Of a stretch of DNA of 64,000 bases, positions 21,248 to 32,639 are shown piece after piece. Position numbers and translations under genes: made by a program. Position 1 is the stretch's first letter. Each line of letters begins with the position of its first letter. Under the pieces are notes generated by a model. It worked only from the letters and a program-made list of their open reading frames with translations, ran no database searches and was not told the origin of the DNA. Source of the stretch: Notospermus geniculatus (Eukaryota > Nemertea > Pilidiophora > Heteronemertea > Lineidae); the NCBI GenBank assembly GCA_002633025.1, contig NMRB01001432.1, forward strand, positions 69,792 to 133,791. Reading direction: 5' to 3'.

Positions 21248-24200
21248 TTAAAAGTTAGCATTACGAAAATTACAACTATAACAATTTGGAACGGTACAAT
21301 CAACTTTATACGCAGCTAGTATAGTATTTTTATAATATTGTGAAAAACCTTGAATACTGTGTGTATGAAGTTTATCAGTTATACAATTTGGGAGGGAATT
21401 GTGTAGTCGAGCAACGCTGTATCTAGGAATAAATTTTGCATAATCATGTCTCGTTAAAGGTAAAGATAAATTATTATTATTTCTCGTGCCATAGGTATGG
21501 ATTTCATGATTCTGGGTGAAGTAGTCACGCTGGAAATAGGCAGGGAGATCATTATTGAAGTACTTGTATAGAAATTTCATTTGGACGACGGAGTGTAGAT
21601 CTGGAAGTTTCAGCAATTTATAGTATTTGAAGAGAGGTTCCGTATGGGCAAGACGATGACTTCTGCTGATCGTGCGGACAGCTTTTTTCTGTAGTTTTAG
21701 GATGTCAGTACAATTATGGCCCCATGAAAGCGATTGGTATGTGAGATGAGGTGTGATGAGAGAATGGTAAATGGTAAGAAGTGTTTTTTGCGGAACAAAA
21801 AATTTTATATTGTTTAATATACCAATGACTCTAGATATTTTGGTTGATATATGTTTTTTATGTAACGACCAATTTAATGTATTACTCATGAGGAGACCAA
21901 GAAAGTTAAAACTTTCAACGCGTTCTAATGGAACTGTATCTATTCTTAGATCCAAGGGGATAGGATTTGAACCTTGTCGTTCGCAAATCATGTATTTGGT
22001 TTTCATAATATTTAATGACAATTTATTTGCTCTCAGCCAGTTTGTGATTTTGGAAAGTTCCTTATTAATAGTACGACTTAGTTCGTTAGGTTGAGAGAGT
22101 GATCCAAGTTGAGATAGTTCGGTTTCTAGTGTGGTGTCATCAGCAAACATAATGAAGTTAAATTGGTCACTTGCGAGGTTCAGGTCATTAACATAGATTA
22201 TGAAAAAGAGTGGTCCAAGGATCGAACCTTGAGGGACCCCGGTACTTATTGATTCGTATTTAGATGAGGTGCCAGCTAGATCGACATATTGTTGTCTGTT
22301 AGAGATATAGCTTCGAATAAGGTCAAGGGCGTGATCCGAGAGGCCATAATGATTTAATTTTTGAAGCAAAATGTCATGATCTAAGGTGTCAAATGCTTTG
22401 GATAAATCCATAAATATAGCAAGTGACTTTTTACCGCTGTCTAATGACTTAGTTATTCTGTCTATCAATTCAGCTGCCGCTAGGTCAGTAGAGTGTTTGG
22501 CACGAAAACCATATTGACTTCCAAAAAATAAATTATTTGTGTCGAAATGTTTAACTAATTGGTTAAATATAACTCGTTCATAGATTTTTGATATTGCTGG
22601 CAATAGAGAAATAGGTCGGTAATTATCGAAGAGTTTACTATCACCCTTTTTGAACAGAGGTAAGACCTTGGCTATTTTTAGCTTGTCCGGGAAAATACCT
22701 GTTTCGATTGACCGATTAAGTAATAAGGTCACGGCGCTTAATATTTCAGATTTACAGATCTTGATGAGTTTAGTGGACAGTCCATCCCACCCACTGCTGG
22801 GTTTTGCCTGTAGACCGTCAATTACCTTGGCAACATCTGTTTCATTGATTGTTTGAAACATAAACGTTTTGTTCTTAGGGTTTTTTAGATATTCATTGAA
22901 AGTAGTTGGGGGAGCTTTGATTTTAGAAGAAAGTTTAGGACCAATGCCTGAGAAGTAGTTATTAAAACTATTGGCTATGGTGTTCTTGTCAGTTACCGTA
23001 GTATCGTTAATAAGGAAAGAATCAGGCAATTGTGATTTAGCAGGAGAGTTATTAATAACTGAGTTTATAGCTGACCATGTTTTTCTCGTATCGTTACTGC
23101 ATTTATCGAAGAGCTGAGAATAATGATATTTTTTGGCATTGTTGATTAGTCTACGAAGAACTTTATTAAAGGTTTGTAGTTGTTCCACTCTAATTTCATA
23201 GAGTTGACAGTTTTTTGGTGTATCTTTTAATTTCTTGTATAGCCTGTCACGTTTAGTGATAGATTTGACCAATGCATTTGTGATCCATGGTGTCTTTTTA
23301 TGTCTGTGTTTCTTTAGTTTTACTGTACGAAGAGGAAAATGTGTTTCTTTAGCATTGATAACTATGTTATGAAATGTATTGAAACTGGTGTTTACATCCG
23401 TTGTGGACCAGTTTTCATCATTTATTAAGGTAGTTACTAGTAACTTATCGTTTAGTTCGTTTTTAAAGTGAGTTATGTTTTCTTCGTTGAATTCCCTGTA
23501 TTGTATAGTTTTTGGCCCATACGAATTATTAGTGAGATCAGATTTAATACTGATAAAGTAGGGTTGGTGATCTGACATTCGATTGTTTAAGATACCTGTA
23601 GAAATGGATGAAAATCTTGGAGAGAAGCGACACATGAAGTTATCAATTAATGTAGCACTATGGGGAGTTATACGAGTTGGATATGTTATGGTCGGGTAAA
23701 TTGAGGGGGTGAACAAGGTATCCACAAAGGCACTGAAAGCAGGTTTTTCTCTTAGCTTTAGTAGATCTATATTATAATCTCCCGCGATTATTAATTCACT
23801 GCTGTTATTTTGGAAATGTGATAATAATGCAGAGAACTCATCTGTAAATTGGAAGTAATCTTCATTTCGTGTATGTGGTAATCTGTAAATATTTCCCAAT
23901 ATGGTTTTATTCTCGTTTCCGTTGCCAGTAATTTCAATGAAAAGGTTTTCCCAAGATTTGTGTTTTGGTAAGTCAGAAAGTATTCTATAACTGAGGTCGT
24001 CTTTTATGCCCGTTGTACACGGTAGGATTTTCTTGTACTAAAAATTATAAATGGGGCTTAAATGGGTGTTCACAATGCCTTTCAGCAAGGCAATCGGTAG
24101 CCTATGACCGAAATCACCCTTCATGAGCCTCATTTATAATTTTTAGTACAAAAAAATCCTACCGTGTACAACGGGCATAAGGTAAATGCTAAGTCCGCCA

Positions 24201-24305
24201 TGTGCCGAACATGTCCGACCTTGATGTATGGGAATATAACCTTGGATGTTAAAGAGACTTGCCATGTTTACATCCTCAATCCATGTTTCCTGTAAACAAA
24301 TAGTC
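21248..24305 (-). pseudogene. Jockey/L2-like LINE ORF2 (endonuclease and reverse transcriptase)
   Basis: The main frame (21248-23899 and open further to about 24004) encodes the end of an APE endonuclease (AGDYNIDLL, ..NRMSDHQPYF), a linker and a full RT: YRPISLLPAISK, YGFRAKHSTDLA, IFMDLSKAFDTLDH, STGVPQGSILGP and catalytic MFADDTT. Beyond the MITE at 24007-24177 the endonuclease continues upstream with CLQETWIEDVNM and HGGLSIYL, ending near 24305 at a stop. So the copy is 5' truncated and split by a MITE. A 52-base tandem duplication (21184-21287) covers the C-terminus. The 3' UTR runs to the (TTA)n tail. The clade is not fixed by eye. Confidence 0.85.
24007..24177. mobile_element. MITE with TGCCCGTTGTACACGGTAGG ends inside the LINE
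   Basis: TGCCCGTTGTACACGGTAGG is matched perfectly in inverse at the right end, and TA flanks both sides. Endonuclease codons lie on both sides (SIYL upstream, DDLSYRIL downstream), so this is a clear insertion into coding DNA. It resembles a Tc1/mariner-type MITE. Confidence 0.8.
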
Positions 24306-24518
24306 GTTATCTACAGCGAACGGATAGGGTAAAGATTATTATGTCAGCAGGAGTACGTTTTTATTAAATTACGGATACAACAGATCGAGACACCTAACGT
24401 ATTTTATAGTCTCGGTCACCCAGCCGCTGTTTCGAATCTGGGGATCGAACAAGCGTCTGGGTCATAACGCCACTTTTTCTGTTACGAGCAGACCAAGATC
24501 CTGGTCTGGATGCTGATT

Positions 24519-24967
24519 GGCTAATCAGGGACAGAGCTAGTCATTCATTCCCATCCGCCGATTCCTCCCTTTCGAAAATCACAATCCGGCTGCTGATTGG
24601 GCAAGAGAAGTGATCATGTGACCTCATCATGGCGACGACCACATAATGTCAGTTGGGATTTCTCGACCTCGTCTACCGTACGGATACACAATTCCTGCTT
24701 AGTTTTCAGCCTGATATTCAACTCCAATAAGTTGATGCTGTCCAGTAAGCTGTCTCGGATCACTTCACCGATCGATTCATTGCCAGATTCAGACATTTTG
24801 GAAGGTTGTGAGGTGAAATTTTATCCATCAATGGAAGCAGCCGTCTTATGTCACGTGACCTGCTACAGCATTACCACAATGCACTGTATCACAAGAATAA
24901 CGGCGTTCTGGGCCAGACGTTTGTGTAGCAGTACTGCGGAACGAAACGGCTGGCTGCGCGAGACTAC
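24519..24967. repeat. Direct repeat D, copy 1 (about 440 bp)
   Basis: This segment is repeated at 41406-41850 in the same orientation with roughly 85 per cent identity by eye, from CTAATCAGGGA to CTGGCTGCGCGAGACTAC. The right-end word CGCGAGACTA recurs in inverse at 37577-37586, so it may be a transposon terminus. The minus strand carries a short open frame (see 24614-24796). Confidence 0.75.
24614..24796 (-). CDS. Hypothetical 60-residue frame in repeat D
   Basis: ATG to TGA, starting MSESGNESIGEVIRDSLLDS and predicted helical, with no family I recognise. In the second copy (about 41470-41680) the start MSE is kept but the frame is broken. It may be a captured first exon of a host gene or a chance frame. 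Confidence 0.25.
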   Translation of the reverse strand: MSESGNESIGEVIRDSLLDSINLLELNIRLKTKQELCIRTVDEVEKSQLTLCGRRHDEVT

Positions 24968-25710
24968 GTACCGTATTTTAATGTCACCTTGGGGAGCAAA
25001 TATGAGTGTGTTCTAGCGATTGAAGGTACACTCATGGCCAAAAATAAATGGACAGCAGTTTATCTTGAATATCTCCGAACCAATTGGGTAGAGAAAAATG
25101 GTCCCAACATATATAGTAGTAAATTTTTCTGGCTATCTAATGGTATCAGCGTCGAAAAATTCCGCTAAAAATGCCGCATTCGACAGAAGGAATTTTGTAA
25201 AGGCATGTTTTTTGATACTTTTTTATTTGCATGATTTCATTCAAAATTTTTATATGACCGTGTTCTACTCATCGAGTAGACGGTCCAATTCAACTTGAGT
25301 TGAAATAGGATTTTGTCACTTGCAAGTTCAACACACCGAACACAATAAGAATGCAGCATGCATGTGCAGCAGGCATGGTCGGCGCCTAAGGTAATTTCAT
25401 GATCCCATGATGCTCATGTCCCTATTGAACCGACTAAAAGCACCTAGTGCCCGAAACGTCGTCAGACGTGTTTTACCTGGTGAATTCGCAGTATGAAAAA
25501 TAATGTACAGTTGTCGTAAATGCGACCTGAGACACCTGCCTAAACAGTTAGTGCGCATTAACCGTTCACACTACAAAGTTTTTACTGTTTGGCCTACATC
25601 GTATTGATGAGCTGGCATTCTCGACACTCAATATCGTCACACATTATAGGTCTATTTTTGCCGTTTTCTTTTCATTGACAAGCGTTCTGTTCTATTGACC
25701 GCTGATAATA

Positions 25711-26147
25711 GGGAGGTTCCACAACGTCTCCGAATTCCGAATTACGAATATGCTTCGACTATGACGTCATCACCTTGACGTATGACGTCGCGTCTTCTTC
25801 GTGACGTCGTGCAAATTCGTTGCATCTTAACGGGGATGGGCCTAAATCTTCGTAGGTCATTTACGAATTACGAATTGATAATTTTCAATTACAAGAAATG
25901 TTTTCTTGGGCTTTTCTGGGCAGAGAGGTGACAATTGGTTATTCCTGACACACTTTAGTGGTGAAATAAATGCTTAAAATATCAGTGTAAGGTGATGAAG
26001 TGGTGTTAAAGGGAGGTTGTCACACCGTTCACAAGGCCGAAGGTCGAACCACCACCGATTTTTGACGAAGAAACGGCGTCATGACGTAACGTCACGCAGG
26101 CCTGAAATCGTTTCGTGATTCGCAATTCGTGACGATGCAGTACCTCA
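25711..26147. mobile_element. Probable degenerate inverted-repeat element
   Basis: GGGAGGTTCCACAACGTC..GAATTCCGAATTACGAAT at the left pairs imperfectly with ATTCGCAATTCGTGACGATGC..ACCTCAC at the right. The interior is rich in TGACGTCA-like words. Ends are diverged and no target duplication was found. Confidence 0.4.
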
Positions 26148-26282
26148 CTAATGACTAGAGGCATTTCGAAATGATTTGGGGTCAAGCCTGTCCCGAATAT
26201 TAAAAGAAGGCAATTTTATTTCATCAATTGGGTGTTCTTTTTGATTTCCCTAGTCTGATTCCACTGACCTACTCACACCTAC

Positions 26283-26530
26283 TGCACTGACTACGGTAAC
26301 TGCAGTTACCGTACAAACAACATGGCGACCACGGATTTTCGATCCCGTGGTGAGTGCAGTATTCAGCTCGATTTCTCACGAAAAACGCAAGCTCAACGTC
26401 TGAAACATACGTGGGGGATTCTTCACTATAGGAACTATCCACGACGTAAATTGTAGCCCAAAATATTTCCCAATAAATGTGTATGGACCGAGAGAAAAAT
26501 CGAAGCGAGGCAACGGTAACTCAATCTTGA
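26283..26530. repeat. Repeat family 3, uninterrupted copy
   Basis: From CACACCTACTGCACTGACTACGGTAACTGCAGTTACCG to GGCAACGGTAACTCAATC. The same sequence occurs in inverse orientation at 34255-35058, where two insertions interrupt it. The ends carry GTTACCG-type inverted words, so it is probably itself a non-autonomous element. It lies just downstream of the CR1 3' end. Confidence 0.7.
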
Positions 26531-26757
26531 CACACACGGTAACTCAGATGTTGCACTTCATCATCAGCAGCAGCAGCAGCAGCAGTCGAAGGTAATCCTG
26601 TTGACTTGTCATACGGCGTGAAATGTTTCGCTTCAATCACAGTGGCAACCGCGGGTGTGGCATTGAACAACGCTCCCTTATGCGGTGAATGCGTGATCAC
26701 TGGGTTGAGTAGTCCTTGATTACAACACAATGCACAAGTTCGTTTTTCCACCTCCAA
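26521..26757 (-). CDS. Hypothetical frame with poly-alanine run
   Basis: A 78-codon frame between the CR1 3' end and repeat family 3. The start MEVEKRTCALCC and a run of seven Ala from a (CAG)n tract can be seen. No family recognised; it may be chance. Confidence 0.15.
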   Translation of the reverse strand: MEVEKRTCALCCNQGLLNPVITHSPHKGALFNATPAVATVIEAKHFTPYDKSTGLPSTAAAAAADDEVQHLSYRVCQD

Positions 26758-26807
26758 AACGTATTTACATGTACATCAATTATTAAAAACAATTCAAAGT
26801 GTGAATT

Positions 26808-29783
26808 TCACCCCTCTGCTCTAGTTTCAAAACTGTGAACCCGCTCAGCCCATTCCTTGTCCATGAGGCGCTTAAAGGTATCTAAGGTCCTGGCACTGAC
26901 TGTGTTGCTACTGAGGCTGTTCCAAGGAGTAACAACTCTCTGGGTGAATGATTGCCGTCTCACCTCTGTCTTGCACCGCTTCTTGGCCAGCTTGGCCGTA
27001 TTACCCCTCGTCCGAGTGTTCTGTGTCCTGGGTAGCAACTTGTCTAAATCCCCAATGCATAATCCGGTGTTATACTTGTAAACCTGGATTAGGTCACCTC
27101 GCATGCGCCTATATTTGAGTGAGTGAAGTTTCAAATGCTGCAGCCTATCATCATATGGCATTACACGAAGTCCGGTTGCGAGTCTTGTCGCCTTTCTCTG
27201 GACCCTCTCCAACGTATCTGAATCAGACTTGGTTCTAATGATCAGTGCCTGTGAACAGTACTCCAGATGGGGCCGTACAAGTGCCGTGTAAAGTTTTCGA
27301 ATTACATCACAGTCCCTCGATGAAATTGCTCGTTTAATAGTCCAAAGAATCTTAGTAGCCTTGGATGCGGCTTCCTTGATGTGAGTTTTGAAACTTAGAT
27401 TTTCATCCACATGGACCCCAATGTCCTTCTCCATCTCCACTTCCGTTAAACCTACTCTCACTCCGTTTATTGTGATGTTATACGGGTTCCTAGGGTTGTT
27501 GTATCCAACGTGAAGCACCTTGCATTTTGGGCCGTTGGGCTGTAACAGCCACCTTTCACACCATCCTGCTACCTCATCAATACCCTGTTGCAGTATTTCC
27601 GCCTCTGGTTGGCTCTGCACTCTGTAAAACATCTTGAGGTCGTCTGCTAGCAGTCTAGTTGGGGGTGTAAGGCTTCGGGGAATGTCATTTACATACAGTA
27701 CAAACAAGACCGGACCTAGAACACTACCTTGCGGTATTCCGCTCACGACCTTGTATGGTTCCGATTCCGTCCCATTTACTACGACCTTCATGATCCTGTC
27801 AGCCAAGAATCCCTCAATCCATCTAACCACTTGATGACAGATGCCCACGGCTTCGAGCTTCACTAGTAACCGCCGGTGGGGGACCGTATCGAATGCTTTG
27901 CTAAAATCGATGTACACAACATCCACAGGCAGCTTCTCATCCACTAGTTGAGTGATACAATCGAAGGTTTCAATGAGGTTCGTGGTACATGATTTCCCCG
28001 GTAAAAACCCATGTTGTTCGGGGGCCAGCTGCTGCGTCTTTTCCATAAGTTTAAGTATATGCTCACGTATGAACCCCTCTAGTACCTTGCAGACAACTGA
28101 TGTTAAACTTACTGGGCGATAGTTTACTGGCTCACGGGTGTCACCTTTCCTCTTGTATATTGGTGTAACCAGCGCTCCCCTCCAGTCTCTTGGTATGCTA
28201 CCTTCCTCGAGCGATTTATTATATATCACCTCAAGTGGGGAAGCTATAACTGATGCCAACTCCTTCAGCACCCTCCCATGTATCTCATCAGGTCCCATCG
28301 ACTTATTGGGGTTAACCCCCTTCAGCTTGCGCTCTACCATTTCCTTGGTGATAACAATGTCCTCCATCTGTTCGACTACACTGGGCTCCATAGTTGGTAT
28401 ATTCCCTACTGGTTCATGAACAAAAACAGAGGCAAATTGTTGATTGAGAGCATTGGCCTTGTCTGCATCTGTCTTGCATAGCTTGCCCGTCAAGTCGCAT
28501 AGGTCAGGGATCGTGTCCTTGGAGGTTGTACGGCTCTTTACATAACTCCAAAATGCTTTGGGGTTTTGCACCACCTCTGATGCAATTTTCAACTCAACTT
28601 CAGCTTTCTGTTTCCTAGTTAATGCCCGTAGGTCATTCCTACTGGTTGTAAAACGCTCCCAGCTTCCCTGTGATCTGTCTGCGGTATACGCCTTCCACGC
28701 TTTGTTTTTGATCCTGATCATCTCACTAGTCTCCTTGGTTGCATATGGTGATCGTTTCCTAAAATGTCCCCCTTGGCTCGGAGCCACTGGTATGCATTCC
28801 ACTATCTCTCTCGTTAGTCTAGTTTTGAAGTTGTTCCATGCTTTTTCCGCCGACGTATTAATCAGTTCATTCCGCCAGTCAACATCATCCATCTTTGTTC
28901 TCAATTTGACATAGTCCCCCTTGTGATACAGCAATTTGCGGCCCCTCCTTTTGGGCTGTTTCCTAATATCACAGTCTACCGTTACCATCAGACAGAGGTA
29001 GTCACTCCTCCCTATGGGTGGTAAGTATTCAATCCTCTCTATAATGTCCACTTCATTTGTTATCACCAGATCATCCATAGTCGGATTTTGACTTGCACGG
29101 AATCTTGTCGGTCGATCGACATGCTGGATCAAAAAACTTGAAGAAACGGTACGATGAAATGCCCTGTCCAACTTTTTCACACCCTTCGCTTCCTCATCAC
29201 CCCAGTTGATTGAGGGGTAGTTGAAATCACCTATAACAATTGTGGGTTGCGATTTTTGCCCAATGGCATCCATAATGCTATTAAGTGCCGTCGCGTTTCC
29301 CTCTGACGAGTTCGGACTTCTGTAAATACATCCTAGTAACAGCCCCCGTTTGCTCTGTTCAAGTTCCACCCATACTGCTTCACTAAAGTTATCAGTAAAA
29401 GGAGCAGTGAATGGTCCTGCACACATGTCCTTCCGCACGAACACTGCAACTCCTCGTACCTGTTGGTTGATATTATGATGCGGCATACCATACCCAGGTA
29501 TCAATATCGAATCAGCAGTCATAGGTTCCCGAATTTTGGGCTTTATCTCACATAGCGCTATCACATGTGGGGTAAGGTCCGATACTATAGCATCCAATTC
29601 CGGCTTCTTGTTAGTAAGAGTATCACAGTTTGTTTTCAGTATAGATAGTTTTTCAACACTAGAACTAGCAATTGGGTCTAATAACTTCGAATTCAAATCC
29701 AAATCAGGAACTGTGCATTTATCAGTAACTGTGCTATCAGAACTATGTACAGGTAGCGGTGGTTTGCTATCACCCCATGAACC
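26808..29783 (-). CDS. CR1-type LINE ORF2 (APE endonuclease + reverse transcriptase)
   Basis: The frame of about 990 codons is intact. The endonuclease has LCEIKPKI, VIGDFNYPSINW and GRSDYLCLMV. The RT has VNYRPVSLTSVVCK, HGFLPGKSCTTNLIE, VVYIDFSKAFDTVPH, SGIPQGSVLGP and catalytic LLADDLKMF, then the conserved C-terminal HSLKYRRMRGD block. It is the usual CR1 ORF2 length. There is no ATG near the start: the frame continues upstream to the TGA of ORF1, which lies in the same frame with no intervening shift. This suggests read-through or reinitiation, or loss of a start in this copy. The element may have been recently active. Confidence 0.92.
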   Translation of the reverse strand, partial: GSWGDSKPPLPVHSSDSTVTDKCTVPDLDLNSKLLDPIASSSVEKLSILKTNCDTLTNKKPELDAIVSDLTPHVIALCEIKPKIREPMTADSILIPGYGMPHHNINQQVRGVAVFVRKDMCAGPFTAPFTDNFSEAVWVELEQSKRGLLLGCIYRSPNSSEGNATALNSIMDAIGQKSQPTIVIGDFNYPSINWGDEEAKGVKKLDRAFHRTVSSSFLIQHVDRPTRFRASQNPTMDDLVITNEVDIIERIEYLPPIGRSDYLCLMVTVDCDIRKQPKRRGRKLLYHKGDYVKLRTKMDDVDWRNELINTSAEKAWNNFKTRLTREIVECIPVAPSQGGHFRKRSPYATKETSEMIRIKNKAWKAYTADRSQGSWERFTTSRNDLRALTRKQKAEVELKIASEVVQNPKAFWSYVKSRTTSKDTIPDLCDLTGKLCKTDADKANALNQQFASVFVHEPVGNIPTMEPSVVEQMEDIVITKEMVERKLKGVNPNKSMGPDEIHGRVLKELASVIASPLEVIYNKSLEEGSIPRDWRGALVTPIYKRKGDTREPVNYRPVSLTSVVCKVLEGFIREHILKLMEKTQQLAPEQHGFLPGKSCTTNLIETFDCITQLVDEKLPVDVVYIDFSKAFDTVPHRRLLVKLEAVGICHQVVRWIEGFLADRIMKVVVNGTESEPYKVVSGIPQGSVLGPVLFVLYVNDIPRSLTPPTRLLADDLKMFYRVQSQPEAEILQQGIDEVAGWCERWLLQPNGPKCKVLHVGYNNPRNPYNITINGVRVGLTEVEMEKDIGVHVDENLSFKTHIKEAASKATKILWTIKRAISSRDCDVIRKLYTALVRPHLEYCSQALIIRTKSDSDTLERVQRKATRLATGLRVMPYDDRLQHLKLHSLKYRRMRGDLIQVYKYNTGLCIGDLDKLLPRTQNTRTRGNTAKLAKKRCKTEVRRQSFTQRVVTPWNSLSSNTVSARTLDTFKRLMDKEWAERVHSFETRAEG

Positions 29784-31337
29784 CTGTCATTTCCTCCGCT
29801 GGGACTGACCATCACCGTGAGGGGGCCTGTTATAATCCGGAATCCCTACAATCTTGTCTCCACGAATTCTAACCCCTTTGTGTCCAGCCTCAATCAGCCC
29901 ATCCAATTCATGCCTGAGCCTCTTATAGCGCTCGTTCTGCTGCTTGGTTCTGTCCGGTATACACATAACTCCATCCAAACGCTCCGGGTTAGTTTTTTTA
30001 ACATCCAGATACCGTTCAAAACATGATAGTCTGTCCGCTACAGTCTTGAACACAACCTTCATAGGTTTGGGTCCAACATGGCCACTGTTAGCCCCAACTG
30101 GTGTCCGTATGATGATCTTAGGTCGTGGCGGCCTCTCCATATCCAAAGCTTCCGTGAGAAAAGCATAGAGCATCCGCTCATCCTCCTCCCTTCTGGCTAC
30201 TGTGTCAGAATGCTTTGACTCCTGCATGTTGAAATATACCAGGTTTGTTTCCCTCCCCCTTTTCCTCGGCTAACTCCTTTCTCAGGTCTTCAATTCTCTT
30301 GTCAATATCTTCGCAGCTGGGGGCTATTCGGTTCGGAATGTCTTTGAGGATATCCTCCTTCAGGTCCCTGACTGCCTTACCTAAATCCTCCTGGCCAATA
30401 GCCTTCCTCTTCAGGGAATCCACTTCTACTGCAAGTCGATCCACCTGTTCCCTATCAGCCTTATTACTCATGGCTGCTAAGATTTCTGTATGATTGTTCT
30501 GCATCTTACCCATGATTACAGTAAGCTCTGACATCTGTTTCGCTAGCATATCTATCCTTTCGACAACCCTGGACTCACTATCCGCCTGTTTTGTAACCTG
30601 CACAGCCTCCCCCATAGCTAGAATCGATTTACATCTATCACATGTGTAGAGGAATGAGTCAAGCATTGGTTGATCAAGGGTGTCCAGCAGTAGGTGCATC
30701 GGAAATGCACAGCACGGATTACACACAGGCCTCTTACAGAAGTTACACTGCACTTTGCACGAATCCAGGATTGTACTTTCCCCACACTCAAGGCACGGGG
30801 CCCGCTTGAACATAGCCTTTGCAGGGGTGGATGTCATCATGGTTGTCCCAACAGTTGGACCTCCCAAGTATGATATGTTAATAGAATCTTCACTCTGTAG
30901 CTTCCTTTTCTCCAAATTGGTCACCTCTTCACGAGCTCGCTCAAAAACCGAGGGGCTACTAGGGGGGGGGGGGGNGGGGGGGGGGTAGCATAACCATCCT
31001 GACGTGACATTGGGTCAGCTGCTTTCGTCTTTGAGATGCGTAGTTTGACACCGGTGTCTTGACTAGGATAACATTCATATATCGTACGATTTTCATCAGC
31101 CAAAGTACTCTCTAAAAAGGTTGAGGCCTCACTATCCCATATGTCCACTGCTGATTGATTGGTCGTGGGCTTCGTTTCCCCACTGGCACTACCACTGGGC
31201 CTAGGTACACTCCCCTGCTCACATGGGGTTGCAATCTCCTTAACATGCTCAGTAACCTCCATGGTCACCGTATCAGTCTTATTGCCAATCATCCCCTCTG
31301 ATCGGACGATGTCACTACTCTGAGCCTGACTATCCAT
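29784..31337 (-). pseudogene. CR1-type LINE ORF1 (zinc finger, coiled coil, RNA-binding end), two frame breaks
   Basis: Reading from MDSQAQSSDIVRSEG at 31337, the frame breaks at a poly-C run containing an N (30962-30985, probably assembly), resumes as ERAREEVTNLEKRKL, and breaks again at about 30205-30227 where two frames overlap by 23 bases. The middle has a PHD-like zinc cluster (CLECGESTILDSC..CNFCKRPVCNPCC..CDRC), as known from vertebrate CR1 ORF1, then a long coiled coil and a basic C-terminal part ending GQSQRRK. ORF1 is the RNA-binding protein of the element. A single-base change would repair the second break. Confidence 0.75.
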
Positions 31338-32444
31338 TGTTAATTTGCACCAGCATCAAGTAGTTTCGGACATTAGGCTAAAACGACATTGCATACATGT
31401 ATGTACATGTCACTACATGCACTGAGCTTCGAGGTTGTGAGCTGGGCTGTCCGATGAATTTGACTAGGCTAACGCCGAAATACTAACTATAACAAAAACT
31501 GTACTTATCGGCTTGAGATTCCAAAATACTAATTGCAATTGCTCCCCTCCACGTTCTCTAAGATCAAATGACTCCACTTGGTCAGCAGCAGCGTTCCAAC
31601 GGCAGATCAGCTGTGTGCCAACATCAATGAACATGTACAAAATACACAGAAAGCAATATGGCATCCCTCCCGCGGCAACTTTGAACAGTCCAACACGCAA
31701 GTGATCCACGTCCAGCTTCGAGTCAAACGTTTGTACAATATCGATTCAATGCCACCTGTTCGATCCTTAAGTGTTGTTCAACATATTTTGTGGGAGCTAT
31801 AAAGTTTTCGCAAGAAAATCACCACAAAAAGGGGTTTAAAACACAGAGCTTTCCAGAAAACGATCGCCACACCCGCGCATGCGCACAAGTCTTAGGGAGT
31901 ACGGTAACTCTGAATAAATTCGGTAATATTGGGGCAAAGAAGAGGTTTGCAGCCAAAAAAGGCATGGTATTTCGATTAGATGAACATAATAAAGTCATTT
32001 TTAGTGTTTACTTATACAGATTACATCCTGTGCCTTTACTTTCTGTGAATGAGGACCATGGATAGGATCATTAGGCCTACCTAGGCCTATACGTATCGTG
32101 CTTTATCAGCGTGCTTTCTGTGGGATCATACTAGCTGACTGCCACTCACTGGCTACTGATATGCCGACCAACGTTTTTTTGCAGGAGGGCTACTGGGATG
32201 CTACTTCTAATCTGTGATACCGGTAAATCAACCAATTTGTTACCCGAAGAAGAAATAATTCAGCCTTCAATGAAATACCATCCCAAAGAGAAATTCAGTA
32301 TCAGATCATTGGTTACAAATCAATAGGCCTACATTTTGGAATTAAAATCAGCGAATTAAATGGAAAAAAAATGACTATTGATTTGGAAAGCGGAAAATTG
32401 AGGAGGAAGCGGATGTTAGAAGAAATGAAAGAGGAAACAATTTC
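31338..32444. other. CR1 5' region and flank, no gene seen
   Basis: Bases 31338 to about 31500 are probably the CR1 5' UTR. Beyond that I see only short frames without family features. A single N at 32452 follows. Confidence 0.3.
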
Positions 32445-32449
32445 ATTAC

Positions 32450-32503
32450 TCANAAAGTGGACACTTTTTACTGGGGGACACCTTTTACTGCTACACCGGG
32501 ACG
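32450..32503. repeat. Repeat family 2, terminal fragment
   Basis: AAGTGGACACTTTTTACTGGGGGACACC..CTGCTACACCGG matches the right end of the copies at 10207-10385 and 51064-51237. Confidence 0.55.
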
Positions 32504-32639
32504 CAGGTGACAGGGTTGTAGGCCCTATTCCTGGTTATATTCTGGTGTTGTCAGCGCCATATCATAATGAAATGGTCCATGGACCATGTGCTCACTTGGG
32601 TGAACGTACCAGAAAAACAAATGACAAATGTTAAATCGA

